In this document: piece by piece, positions 21,801 through 31,320 of the stretch | Position numbering within the stretch: position 1 is the first letter of the stretch | Layout: every line of letters starts with the position of its first letter | Origin: Sorghum bicolor | Taxonomy: Eukaryota > Streptophyta > Magnoliopsida > Poales > Poaceae | NCBI RefSeq assembly: GCF_000003195.3 | Contig: NC_012870.2 | Coordinates: 33,314,706 to 33,378,705, forward strand | Length of the DNA stretch: 64,000 nucleotides | Reading direction: 5' to 3' | Notes under the pieces: model-generated | What the model was told of the DNA's origin: nothing | Databases searched by the model: none | What the model saw: only the letters and a program-made list of their open reading frames with translations | Position numbers and translations under genes: made by a program

Positions 21801-23200
21801 GACTTGTCCGAGCCTAACATCTTTTTGGATGATCGGAAGGAGGCCGAGAAGTGGGAGCATCTCGAGGAGCTTCGCCTCTGGATGAAGCACGTGGTGGGGC
21901 TCCTGTCCGACGTCGTCAATAACAGGCTCGTTCTGGCCTACTTTGTCAGTGTCTTTGGGCATTAGTTATCATAGGAAATTTTGGTTTTGTGTTCTTACTG
22001 TTCCACTATTGGCTCAAAGGATCTGAAAGAGACCTCCCGCATAAAGTCGAGCTTTATCCATGCGATGAGGGGCAGCTGGGAGCAACTCCTTCTCCTCAAG
22101 GACCAACTCCTGGAGTCACAGGAGAAGCTTCCCAAGGCTTACAAAGAGCTTTTGGCGCTCGAGGAGGAAAAGAAGGAGAGGGAGGCTGCTCTGGCCGAAG
22201 CTCGGGAAGCCTCGAGGAAGGCGGTGGAGGAGGCCACGCTGCTGTGGGAGCGGACCGTGATGATCGAGGAGGCTCCGTCCAAGGCCCAGGAAGAGGCCGC
22301 ATTCTATAAGTATGCAGCCGCCGATCTTGACAAGGAAAAGGTCCTTATCAAGGCTGGTTCCATGAGATGAAGGTGGAGTGTGTGAAGGGCGAGATCGCTC
22401 GTAGCGCCGCAGAGGAAGCCAAGAAGAAGGCCCTCGAGGATCTCGAGGCGGAGCGGACTCGATCTCGCAGCCTCTCTGACGACGTCGACCGTCTGAAGAG
22501 AGCGTTGTTGGAGAAAGATGGAGCCATTGTGCAGGCAGGCAAGGTGATCGAAGACCTACGGGTCGCTAACGCTGACCTGGCGTGCTCCTACAAAGGGATC
22601 GAGAGGGCCAACACCGATCTTGTTGGTGAGAATACAGCCCTAGAGGAGAAGATTCGTGGTATGTATCTACCCTTGTGTTTCCTTTCCATAGCATACTTTG
22701 TGTTGTCTAATTTCTCTGTGTCGGCCTTTGTAGGGCTTAAAGATGAGCTGCTAGCTGCTCAAGTCGAGGCCCGTTCTACCAAGGCTCAGCTCAAGGGGGA
22801 GGTCGCTTTGAACTGTTGTCTGCGGACTGCAATAAGTGATCTCTCGGCCTCCTGGGAGCTCGAGCCTGTGGATGAGTCGAGGGAGGTGGCTCGAGGTGAC
22901 GCACTGGTCGATCAGCTATGCTATCTAGGTGCCACGCTGAGGGACCGGGTGCGGGACGCCCTTCATACCGGGGTGAAGCGGGCAATGTCGTTTGTCTGCT
23001 CAGGCTTTTCCTATGATATGGATGTGGTGTCCCACGGCTTCATCACCGACATTTCCAAGCCCGACGCGGAGAACGAGGAGAGGCTCCACGCCTTGATCGA
23101 CGACGCGGAGGCTCCTGGGGAAAGGTTGGCGAAGTTGTTCGAGCCAGAAGTGCTTCCTCCCGAGACTAGCTCGGGCGCGGATGATGGTGGTGCGGGCTGA
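18862..23200 (+). pseudogene. C antisense gene (Transposase_28-type), decayed
   Basis: The six-exon plan of F is recognisable on the plus strand: 18862-19782, 19860-20521, 20613-20689, 20780-21944, 22020-22658 and 22734-23200. Exon 1 starts MLVRLITADDW but is split into several frames by small indels. Exon 4 carries in-frame TAG codons in its Gln/Glu-rich part (for example GGGCAGTAGCAG near 21130) and at 21487. The donor of intron 4 is GTCAGT instead of GTAAGT. Exon 3 is exactly 77 nt, as in B and F, and the final exons still encode the coiled-coil and C-terminal parts with an end at 23200. The gene is dead, but its intron positions confirm the gene model of the family. Confidence 0.8.
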
Positions 23201-23509
23201 GACACAGACTGAGGCCTGCAAGCCTACTCTAGGTGCTAAGGCCCCTTGTACAGTACTTATTATTCTGTCTTAAGTGATACTATGTTTTAAATGGTCTATA
23301 AGATCTCTGAATATTTGCTTATTCCTTTGTTCGCACCCTCTTTTGTTTCCTTTCTGCCCACGTCTGTATTCTCCGTTTGATCTTTCGTTAAGGCGACCTT
23401 GATTGTCTCGAGGGTGAGGCAGCGAGTAGAGTTACCATAGCCCGGGGGCGTAGGAGTTCTCAGGCTCGTCGTCTCTCGGCCCTTAGGGGGCTCGAGGTGC
23501 CTTTAATAC

Positions 23510-24221
23510 TGTTGACACCGTTTTGGACACGTACCCAGGATCGGTAGAGTGTAGATCGGCAAGATAGGGCTACAGTAACTGGTCTGCAGGAGAGTTGCCG
23601 ATGAGGGTGGTTACCGATGAGGAGGCAGCCGAATGTTGCTAAGTCCATGGGTGGTGATGTGTTTATGCCGATGACCAGCATTAACCTTTGCCGATGACTA
23701 CGATGGAGAGTCTGCCGATGATGCGGAAGGAAGACTTGGAGGTTGCCGATTGGTCTATGGTGGTGTCCCAGTTTGTCACGAGAGGATAGTTTTACATTTT
23801 CCTTAGTTATTTAGATCATTTTGTATATGGATTCTGTTTAATTTGGAATTCGAGTTCTAGTCGTGTCTGGTTGTAGCTCTTTGAGCAGGGTATAAATGTA
23901 GACCCTAGAGCCTTGTAATCTATCTATCAATCAATCAAACACAAGTTTTACTCATATTCTAGCATCTACTTTTTCGACGACTTCGTCATATTTTCTTTTT
24001 CATTACGAGTTCTTAGGAGTTCGTCGACTTAAGCTCGGCGTATTCTCCAGTTCCGCATGAATACCTCTTGGCCGTGGCATCTGGGCGCATCGCTGTTGTC
24101 GGGACCAAAGTATTCGAGTTATCACCTTTGCCGATAGTAAGGTCAAATCGGCTGGCACGCCTTAACTTTTGAAATCGGGTATTAGCCCTTTGTGCTTGCA
24201 GATCTAGCTTTTGCATCAACA
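23510..24221 (+). repeat. D 5' LTR (712 bp)
   Basis: It starts TGTTGACACCG and ends GCATCAACA (TGTTGA...TCAACA). It matches E's LTRs and is followed by CATCTTTTGGCACGCC. A TATA box TATAAATG is at 23891-23898. Confidence 0.9.
23891..23898 (+). promoter_or_regulatory. D LTR TATA box
   Basis: CAGGGTATAAATGTAGACCC; the same block occurs in E's LTRs as TATAAATA. Confidence 0.75.
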
Positions 24222-24228
24222 CATCTTT

Positions 24229-24246
24229 TGGCACGCCCGGTGGGAA
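24229..24246 (+). other. D primer binding site
   Basis: TGGCACGCCCGGTGGGAA lies seven bases after the LTR end. E has TGGCACACCTGGTGGGA at the same place. The tRNA is not assigned. Confidence 0.7.
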
Positions 24247-24268
24247 CAGATTCAAGATCAAGATCAAC

Positions 24269-27200
24269 ATGTCGACTACCGAGTTCGACTTGGAGAACGT
24301 CATCCCCGTGACGAAAGCTAGCCTTAAAGATGAGCAGAAGCAAGCTATTGCGAAGCCCATGGAGGATTACAAGCAACAATGTCTCAAGGCCTTCAGCATA
24401 AACAGGAGTGGCGAACTGATCCAGAAAGAAGCACTGCCGGCACCTCGGCAGGTCACCTTTGATGCCAATCCTGGTAAACTCCAAGACATGGTCGATAATG
24501 CTATCAACCGTGCCTTGATCAACCAAGCTGGTCTGCTGTCCAATACGGTTTTCAATGTCGTGGCTAGAACTTTCAAAGAAGGACAATTGCCACTGAATTA
24601 TGTGGGCCCTTATCATCAGCCAGGAGCGCCAGTGGTTACGGCTCCATCGGCTGCTACGGCCACTACAGGCACAGAAACCACTACTCCTCCAAGCACGCTA
24701 GGAGTCTCTAATGCGCAATCCACGTCGATGCCGTCCAATCCATCGACATCAGATCAGTCGATCAAGCTTACTACAGATCTATTGGCATCGGCAATGTCGG
24801 GATCCGCTCCTCCCAATTGGTGGGGTTTCGGTATGCTCCCGGAATACTTGTTGAAGACACCTGGCATGTCTCAGGCGGCTGATATCAGAGGCAAGGCTCC
24901 TATGGCATCGGCACCTCCAAATATGCCGATGAATCAAAATCCCCAGTATACTACAACTACTACTGCAAGACCTTACACTGGGAATTCTCAAGCTCCAACG
25001 TTCCAGATGCCTAATGCACCGGCAGATTCAATGCTGACACAACAGAGGTTTATGACTCAGCCAGGGCATGTCAATTCAATGATGATGCCCAATTACCAGT
25101 CATCGGCTGGTCCTATGCCGATGAATGCTAATAGTGGATGGCTTGGGCAGCAAGTTTTTCCACAAATGCCCCAACAGAATCATCAGGCTACAGGGTTTCA
25201 CCAAGGCCAGATTTACCCCGGGTTCCAGAATCAGGGATTGCCCAATCAGCCAATGAATCTTGGGCAGCAGATTGGTGGGCAACAGTTTGGCGGTCAACAG
25301 ATCGGTGGCTAGCAGGTTGGTGGCCAGATGATTAACCCAATGTTCCATGCAGATCGTGCACCGCACAGACACGTGGAAGTTTACCAGCAGGTGCCAGATC
25401 CGCAACCGCCTCATCGGCAAGATGCCGATGCTTATTGGGCCGATAAGATTGCTGAAGTAATGAGAGACCAATTTGGGATAAAACCCAAAGTCAATACTTA
25501 CTCTTATCGGACACCGTATCCTCCTGCATATGATTTAATCCCACTTCCAAATCGGTACAAAGTGCCGGATTTTACTAAGTTTTCTGGGCAGGATGATACA
25601 TCAACCATGGAGCATGTCAACAGGTTCATCATCCAATGCGGTGAAGCTGCTAACAGGGACGAGTTAAGGGTTCGCTTGTTCTCGTCATCATTATCTGGAT
25701 CGGCTTTCACCTGGTTTATATTATTACCTCCCAACTCAGTGATTACTTGGGCTGATCTAGAGAAACAATTCCACAAATACTTCTTTTCTGGGGTCCATGA
25801 GAAGAAGATCAACGATTTGGTCAAATTGAAGCAACGCAATGATGAATCGGTTGAAAGTTTTGTGCAAAGGATACGGGAAGTCAAGAACAAATGCTATAGC
25901 CTGGTTCTGGATGATCGACAGCTAGCCGATTTGGCTTTCCAGGGCTTGTTGCCACATATCAGGGACAAGTATGCATCTCAGGAGTTTGAAAGCTTAAGTC
26001 ATTTGGTGCAGAGAATTTCTGATCAAGACATCAAGCCTTTTGAGCCTAAGAGAGCATGGAATAAAAAGGTATCATTCGTTGATGAAGCAGCAAGCTCAGA
26101 TTCTGATGAAGAACCAGTCATCGGCTTAGCAGAATAGGTGAAAAATAAGAAACCGATGTCTTGTCCTTTTGGGCATAAAGAGCCAGAGAAGTTCGTGTTT
26201 GACATCACTAAAGCCGATAAGATATTTGACTTTCTACTTCAGGAAGGTTAGATCAAATTGTCACCCAATCATGTAATCCCATCAGCTGAGGAGTTAAAGA
26301 AGATGAATTATTGTAAATGGCACAATGCAACTTCTCACAACACCAATGAGTGAAAAGTTTTTAGACAGCAGCTGCAATCGGCTGTAGAATCTGGAAGGAT
26401 CAAATTCGACAGCTCCAAAGCTCAGAAGCCGATGAAGATTGATCAACATCCTTTCCCAACAAACATGATGGATGCCAAGGGAAAGGCTAAGGTTTTGACA
26501 TCGGAAGCAGCTGAAAGAAGTGCATCGGTAGATCCCCAGCATCAGATCACTACTGCCGATGCGAAAGGAAAAGGCTTGATCCAGGAGGGAACTAACTCAG
26601 GAAGGCCTCCCCGATCTGGTATTGTAATAACTCACAGAAGGCCTCGGGAAACTTGGCAGCAACGGGAGGATCGGTATCGGCGCTAGCAAGAGGAATATCA
26701 TCGGGAAGAAGAAAGACGTCGACAGGAGTGGAATCGACATAGGGATCACTGGAATTGTCCGTTCTTCATCCATTGCTGGGAGGAAAACATCAAGCTTCCT
26801 ACTGTCAGAGACTGCCCAGAATGTAATGGTTATGATCGGTATGACAGATCAAATCGGCAGTATCAGAACAATAACCGCCGGTTTGATGGGCCGATTAGGG
26901 GAAGAGCATCGGTTCATGATTGGCTGGGGGCAGGCTCAGCGTGCATGACAGGCTTGGTGACCATGTTGAATACTTTCCCAGGAACCAAGAAGAACTGGAG
27001 GAGATGGCTAATGCGCGGGTTCACGATGAGTTCATCTTCTGCAGGGACGCCAATACTTATCGGATGGAGTCAAGGGAAAATCGTCGCCCATCGGTAAAAC
27101 AGCAGCAGCCTCCTCCATGGTGTCCAGAGGGATTGACCAGGACACAGAAGAGAAGACTGTAGCGCGAAAGGCGAGAAGAGTTAAGCAAGGGCGAGAACCC

Positions 27201-27926
27201 TAGCCAGTCTGGAGATCAGCAACAATCAGATCCTAAGGGAAAAGGGCCATCGGCAGACATCAACATGGTATTTATGTTGCCGATGGAATTCCTTGCGCCA
27301 TCCAGTGATGATGAATTGGAATTCTCCAACCAAATAGCTCAGTTGGCTCTGGATCTGATGACAGCCATATTTGAAAAGCTTGCCGATGATGAAAGGCAAC
27401 ATCTTAAGGCTCTGTTTATCAAATGAAGGGTCGATGGTTAGCCGATGACCAAGATTTTAATCGATGGTGGAGCTGCTATCAATATCATGCCATACGCAGT
27501 GTATCGGAAGCTTGGAAAAGGAGATCAGGATTTGACCAAGACCGATATGATGCTCAAAGACTTTGAGGGCAACGTGTCTCCAGTTAAGGGGGCGATATGC
27601 GTTGAATTGACTATCGGCAGCAAAACCTTGCCGACAACCTTCTTTGTGATCAGTGGAAAAGGTGCTTATAACTTGTTGTTGGGGAGAGATTGGATTCATG
27701 CCAATTGTTGCATCCCATCTACAATGCACCAATGCTTGGTTCAGTGGGTAGGTGACAAGATTGAGATTGTCCCGGGAGACTCTTCATATGTCATTGCATC
27801 GGCAGAAGCAGACACCTATGAAAGAACTAGGTGTATTTTAGGAGAAGTTTGGGAAAAGGATTTTCTCAAAGTTGCCGATTATGAAATTCCACCGATCCAA
27901 GCAGTCGGTTCTGATGAAGGTTTTTA
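24269..27926 (+). pseudogene. gag: D gag-protease, interrupted by stops
   Basis: The start is ATG 24269 (MSTTEFDLENVIPVTKA). The first open part runs 347 codons through a Pro/Gln/Met-rich linker to a TAG at 25310-25312, where E's relatives read CAG. The frame resumes at 25328 with the gag domain (FTWFILLPPNSVITWADLEKQF, about 25680-26020). More stops follow (TAG 26135 where E has TGG, and others between 26200 and 27440). The protease motif LIDGGAAINIMPYAVYRKL lies near 27460-27510. The last piece ends in GGTTTTTAATGG at 27920-27930, where the gag stop TAA overlaps the pol ATG. E's intact counterpart (34554-37145) shows what was lost. Confidence 0.85.
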
Positions 27927-29104
27927 ATGGATAGGTTCGCCGATGATGGAAAATTAGGCCAGAGATTCACATCGGCCGATGATCTAGTAGAAGTAGATAT
28001 AGGTAATGGTGATAAACCTAGGCCTACGTTTATTAGTGCTAAGTTAAATTCTGAGTGTAAGCAGCAATTAACTGACTTGTTAAAGGCATATAAAGATTGC
28101 TTTGCTTGGGATTATACTGAGATGCCTGGTTTGGACCGATCAATTGTTGAACATTGGTTACCTATCAAGTCTAGGTTTCGGCCACATCAACAGCCAGCTC
28201 GCCGATGTAATCCTAATATTCTTCCTGATATTAAGGCCGAAATAACCAAACTTATTGAAGCTAAATTTATTCGGCAGTGTCGGTATGCCGAGTGGATTTC
28301 CAATGTGGTTCCAGTCTACAAGAAAAATGGGAAGCTTCGAGTTTGCATTGATTTTAGGAATCTCAATAAAGCTACGCCTATGGATGGCTACCCGATGCCA
28401 GTTGCCGATCTACTGGTTGATGCTGCGGCTAGGCATCGGATCATCAGCTTTATGAATGGCAATGCAGGATACAATCAAATATTCATGGCTGAAGAAGATA
28501 TTCCAAAGACTGCATTTAGGTGTCCTGGTCATGTTGGGTTGTTTGAATGGATAGTCATGACCTTTGGCTTGAAAAATGCTGGTGCTACTTATCAGAGAGC
28601 CATGAATTTTATATTTCATGAGTTCATCAGCAAGCTGGTGGAGATTTATATTAATGATGTGGTGGTTAAGTCTGGAGACTTCACAAAGCATCTTGCCGAT
28701 TTGTGAAAGGTGTTGGAATGCACAAGGAAACATGGTTTAAAGATGAATCCCAATAAGTGTGCATTTGGTGTATTGGCAGGACAGTTCCTTGGTTTCATGG
28801 TCCATCAGAGGGGGATTGAGATTAGTCGAAGATCCATTGATGCTATCAACAAAATAGTTGCTCCTACCAACAAGACTGAGCTCTAGTCCCTGATCGGCAA
28901 GGTAAATTTTATCAGGAGGTTTATATCTAATTTGTCTAGTAAAATTAGTACTTTCAGTCCTTTACTTAAGTTGAAAGCCGATCAAGAGTTCGTTTGGGGG
29001 AAAGAACAACAGTTGGCCTTGGATGGGATCAAGAATTACTTGGTAAATCCTCCAGTCCTGATTCCACCTCAGCAAGGGAAGCCCTTTAGATTGTATTTGT
29101 CTAC
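27927..29104 (+). pseudogene. pol: D pol, part 1 (RT), cut by E
   Basis: ATG 27927 overlaps the gag stop and opens MDRFADDGKLGQRF. RT motifs are visible: VCIDFRNLNKATP, FMNGNAGYNQIF, FGLKNAGATYQ, and YINDVVVKS, where the catalytic YIDD of E has become YIND. A TGA at 28703-28705 replaces a Gln codon of E and a TAG stands near 28884. The coding sequence stops at TTGTCTAC (29104), where E inserted; TCTAC is repeated after E. Both the stops and the lost catalytic Asp show the RT is dead. Confidence 0.88.
29100..29104. repeat. Target-site duplication of E, left copy (TCTAC)
   Basis: TCTAC precedes E's outer LTR and is repeated at 38511-38515. D's reading frame (LSTDG) resumes correctly when one copy and E are removed. 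Confidence 0.95.
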
Positions 29105-29800
29105 TGTTGATGCAAAACTGATCTGCAAACACAAAGGGCTAATACCCGATTCAAACGTTAAGGCGTGCCAGCCGATTTGACCTTACTATCGGCAAAGGTG
29201 ATAACTCGAATACTTTAGTCCTGACAACAGCGATGCGCCCGGATGTCACGGCTAAGAGGTACTCACGCGGAACTCGAGAACACGCCGAGCTTAAGTCGAC
29301 GAATTCCTAAGAACTCATAATAAAAGGAAAAAGTGTGACGAAGTCGTCGAAAAGTAGATGCTGGAATATGAGTAAAAATGTGTGTTTGATTGATTTCTTT
29401 TTTTTTCTTACAAGGCCCTAGGGTCTATATTTATACCCTGCTCAAAGAGCTACAACCAGACACGATTAGAATTCGAATTCCAAATTACACGGAATCTGTA
29501 TACAAAACGATGCAAATAATTAAGAAAATAATAAAACTATCCCTCGTGACAAACCGAAACTCCTCCACATAACGACTGGCAGCTTCCAGACTCCTCCTTC
29601 GCATCATCGGCAGATCCTTTGCCATAGTCATCGGCAGACTTTCTTATCTAGCCATCGGCACCATATTACTACCTGTGGACTTAGTCACATTCAACTTCCC
29701 CCTCATCGGCAACCATCCTCATCGGCAACCCGCTTTGTAAACATCGTACTGCCACCTTATCCTGCCATCCTAGACACGTGCCCAAAAACGGTGTCAACAC
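29105..29800 (-). repeat. E 3' LTR (696 bp)
   Basis: On the plus strand it reads TGTTGATGC...GGTGTCAACA. A TATA box (plus-strand TATTTATA 29428-29435) marks the minus-strand promoter. Five ATCGGC words lie between 29605 and 29730. The polypurine-like ACTTTGGGGCATG (minus strand) lies at 29801-29815. Confidence 0.95.
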
Positions 29801-30329
29801 ATGCCCCAAAGTTTCGGAGTATAAAACTATTAATGCTCCGAAATTCTCTGCAGTAACGATGCCTTCTCCCGCAATTAATGCTCCTAATCTGGTAACCAAC
29901 AACCTCAATCTGGACAACTTCTGATCCTAATCCTCCGCAGATTCCTCGAAATCCCCAACTTCCTAAACGGGCATTTTTCTCAATCGTACATCGGCAACAA
30001 TACTGTTACAAAGATCTGCCGATGTTCTGACCAGGATATTCGCAAAAACGGTTACTTCCCTTCTATCCGCCCATCGGCAATATGACTGTTATAGAATATC
30101 GCTGATGGACCGACCAGGAGATCTTGCACAGTAAAATATCTTCAGATAATGACCGCTTCCCGTCAAATCACCTGCACAATCCCTGGATTACCGTGCGAAC
30201 AGTTACCATATCCACCTGAGTACCCTCGGATTTCTCGGATGCGGCAAAGAGATAAGTCGGATTTGCCCTTGCCCATCTTGTCCTATAAATAGTTCCTTCT
30301 TGGGTACTCCTTTTGTCTTCTTTCAATTG
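29801..30329. other. E: non-coding region upstream of the antisense remnant
   Basis: No gene is seen. On E's sense strand this is the 3' untranslated region with the polypurine tract at the LTR. On the plus strand it contains TATAAATA at 30284-30291, about 45 bp before the first exon-like sequence. Confidence 0.55.
30284..30291 (+). promoter_or_regulatory. E antisense-strand TATA box
   Basis: TTGTCCTATAAATAGTTCC lies on the plus strand, upstream of the antisense remnant. By analogy with B, C and F it is likely the antisense-gene promoter, brought close to the last exons by deletion of the middle of the gene. Confidence 0.6.
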
Positions 30330-31183
30330 ATATTGTTCCATCGGCAATCTCAGCCGATCAACCTGTAGCTCCATCAGCACTTCTCAGTCACAGACAAGAG
30401 ATCGCCTTGAAGCAAGTAAGTCACCGTTTACCGTTAGCACTATTTGCCGATTCTCTAAGTATGAGCTAATTTTGCTTTCCCTCCCAGGAACAAGATTCTC
30501 CCGATAGCCTGTTCTCCTTCGCCATCGATTTCTCTGAAGAAGAAGGTGAAGAAGCAAGCACTTCTCAGACGGTCGGCATCACATCGGCAGAGGTCAGGGT
30601 CAGGCTGGAAGAATTGTCAGCTCTCCTTCACCAGGACACAGCGCAATTGGTTGATGATTCCGACCCTACCAAGACCCTGTTCAGAACTCTCAGAGGCCAA
30701 ATCCCAGCCGATGTTGAAGAAATCTTGTTCCAAGCCGCTCATCTGGAGAGTCGCCAGCTGCAGTACCAAAGAGCTTCTCGGCGGCTTGCCGATAGAGCCG
30801 CTCAGACTCAACTCTCTGATGAAATGAGGAAAGAGAAGCTTTTGACCGATGAGAAGCACAAGAACATCGGTATCCTGAGATCTTCTGGAGACGCGCTGAA
30901 GCAGAAGATATCCGATCTATCGGCAAGAAAAGAGTCTCTGTTGGCGGAGCTCAAGGAAGTAGAGAACGCTCTGTCCCAAGCCCAACAGGAAGAGAGCCAA
31001 TTGCCAGAGACCATCAGGCTTCTTGAGCGCGAGCAAAATGCTCATGGTCGCAAAGCACTCCAACTGAAGAAGAAGCTGAAGCCGATAGAAGGTTCTGCCG
31101 ATGATGACATCAAGGAGACAGAAGCAGCCAACCAAATTCGGCTACGCGCTATATCGGCAATCCAGACGCTGCTTAACACATAG
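30330..31183 (+). CDS. E antisense gene remnant, C-terminal coiled-coil part
   Basis: The last two exons of the D-type antisense gene survive: about 30330-30415, donor GTAAGT at 30416, acceptor CAG at 30485-30487, and 30488-31183 (696 nt, the same length as in D). The joined frame is open to the TAG at 31181-31183. The product is rich in Glu, Lys and Leu (LHQDTAQLVDDSD, then DEMRKEKLLTDEKHKN) and predicted coiled coil. No ATG is seen upstream and the exon that precedes these in D has lost its acceptor here (CAG to CAA), so it may be expressed only as part of a non-coding transcript. No catalytic motif is visible; the function is unknown. Confidence 0.65.
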
Positions 31184-31220
31184 AGTTTCCATCGGCATTG
31201 TATCCTCAGCTTTTAGTCTA

Positions 31221-31310
31221 GCCGATAGGACTGTTATCGGCGCCTAAACTTTTGAAACACCAAGTCTTGTCCCCAAGCATTTGGATCCAGCCGATAGGAG
31301 TGTTATCGGC
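31221..31310. other. E: twin hairpins GCCGATA-N7-TATCGGC in the convergent gap
   Basis: Two perfect 7-bp stems with 7-nt loops lie at 31221-31241 (loop GGACTGT) and 31290-31310 (loop GGAGTGT), between the antisense stop (31183) and the pol stop (31321). D has the same pair at 40573-40593 and 40638-40658. A role in ending or separating the two convergent transcripts is an inference. Confidence 0.75.
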
Positions 31311-31320
31311 ACCTAAACTT

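Larger units (their letters stand above)
16882..23509 (-). mobile_element. Element C: Grande/RIRE2-like element, opposite orientation, truncated by D
   Basis: C lies on the minus strand. Its 3' LTR edge is at 16882 (TGTTGGTGTTTTCC, the reverse of the family's GGAAAACACCGACA with one C-to-T change), so it looks like a true insertion into A's LTR. CTTTG at 16877-16881 would be its target duplication, but the other end is not in the window. Present: 3' LTR, 3' internal region and the whole antisense gene, which therefore reads on the plus strand. Element D cuts it at 23509, in the gap that would precede pol. Its gag and pol are not visible. Confidence 0.85.
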
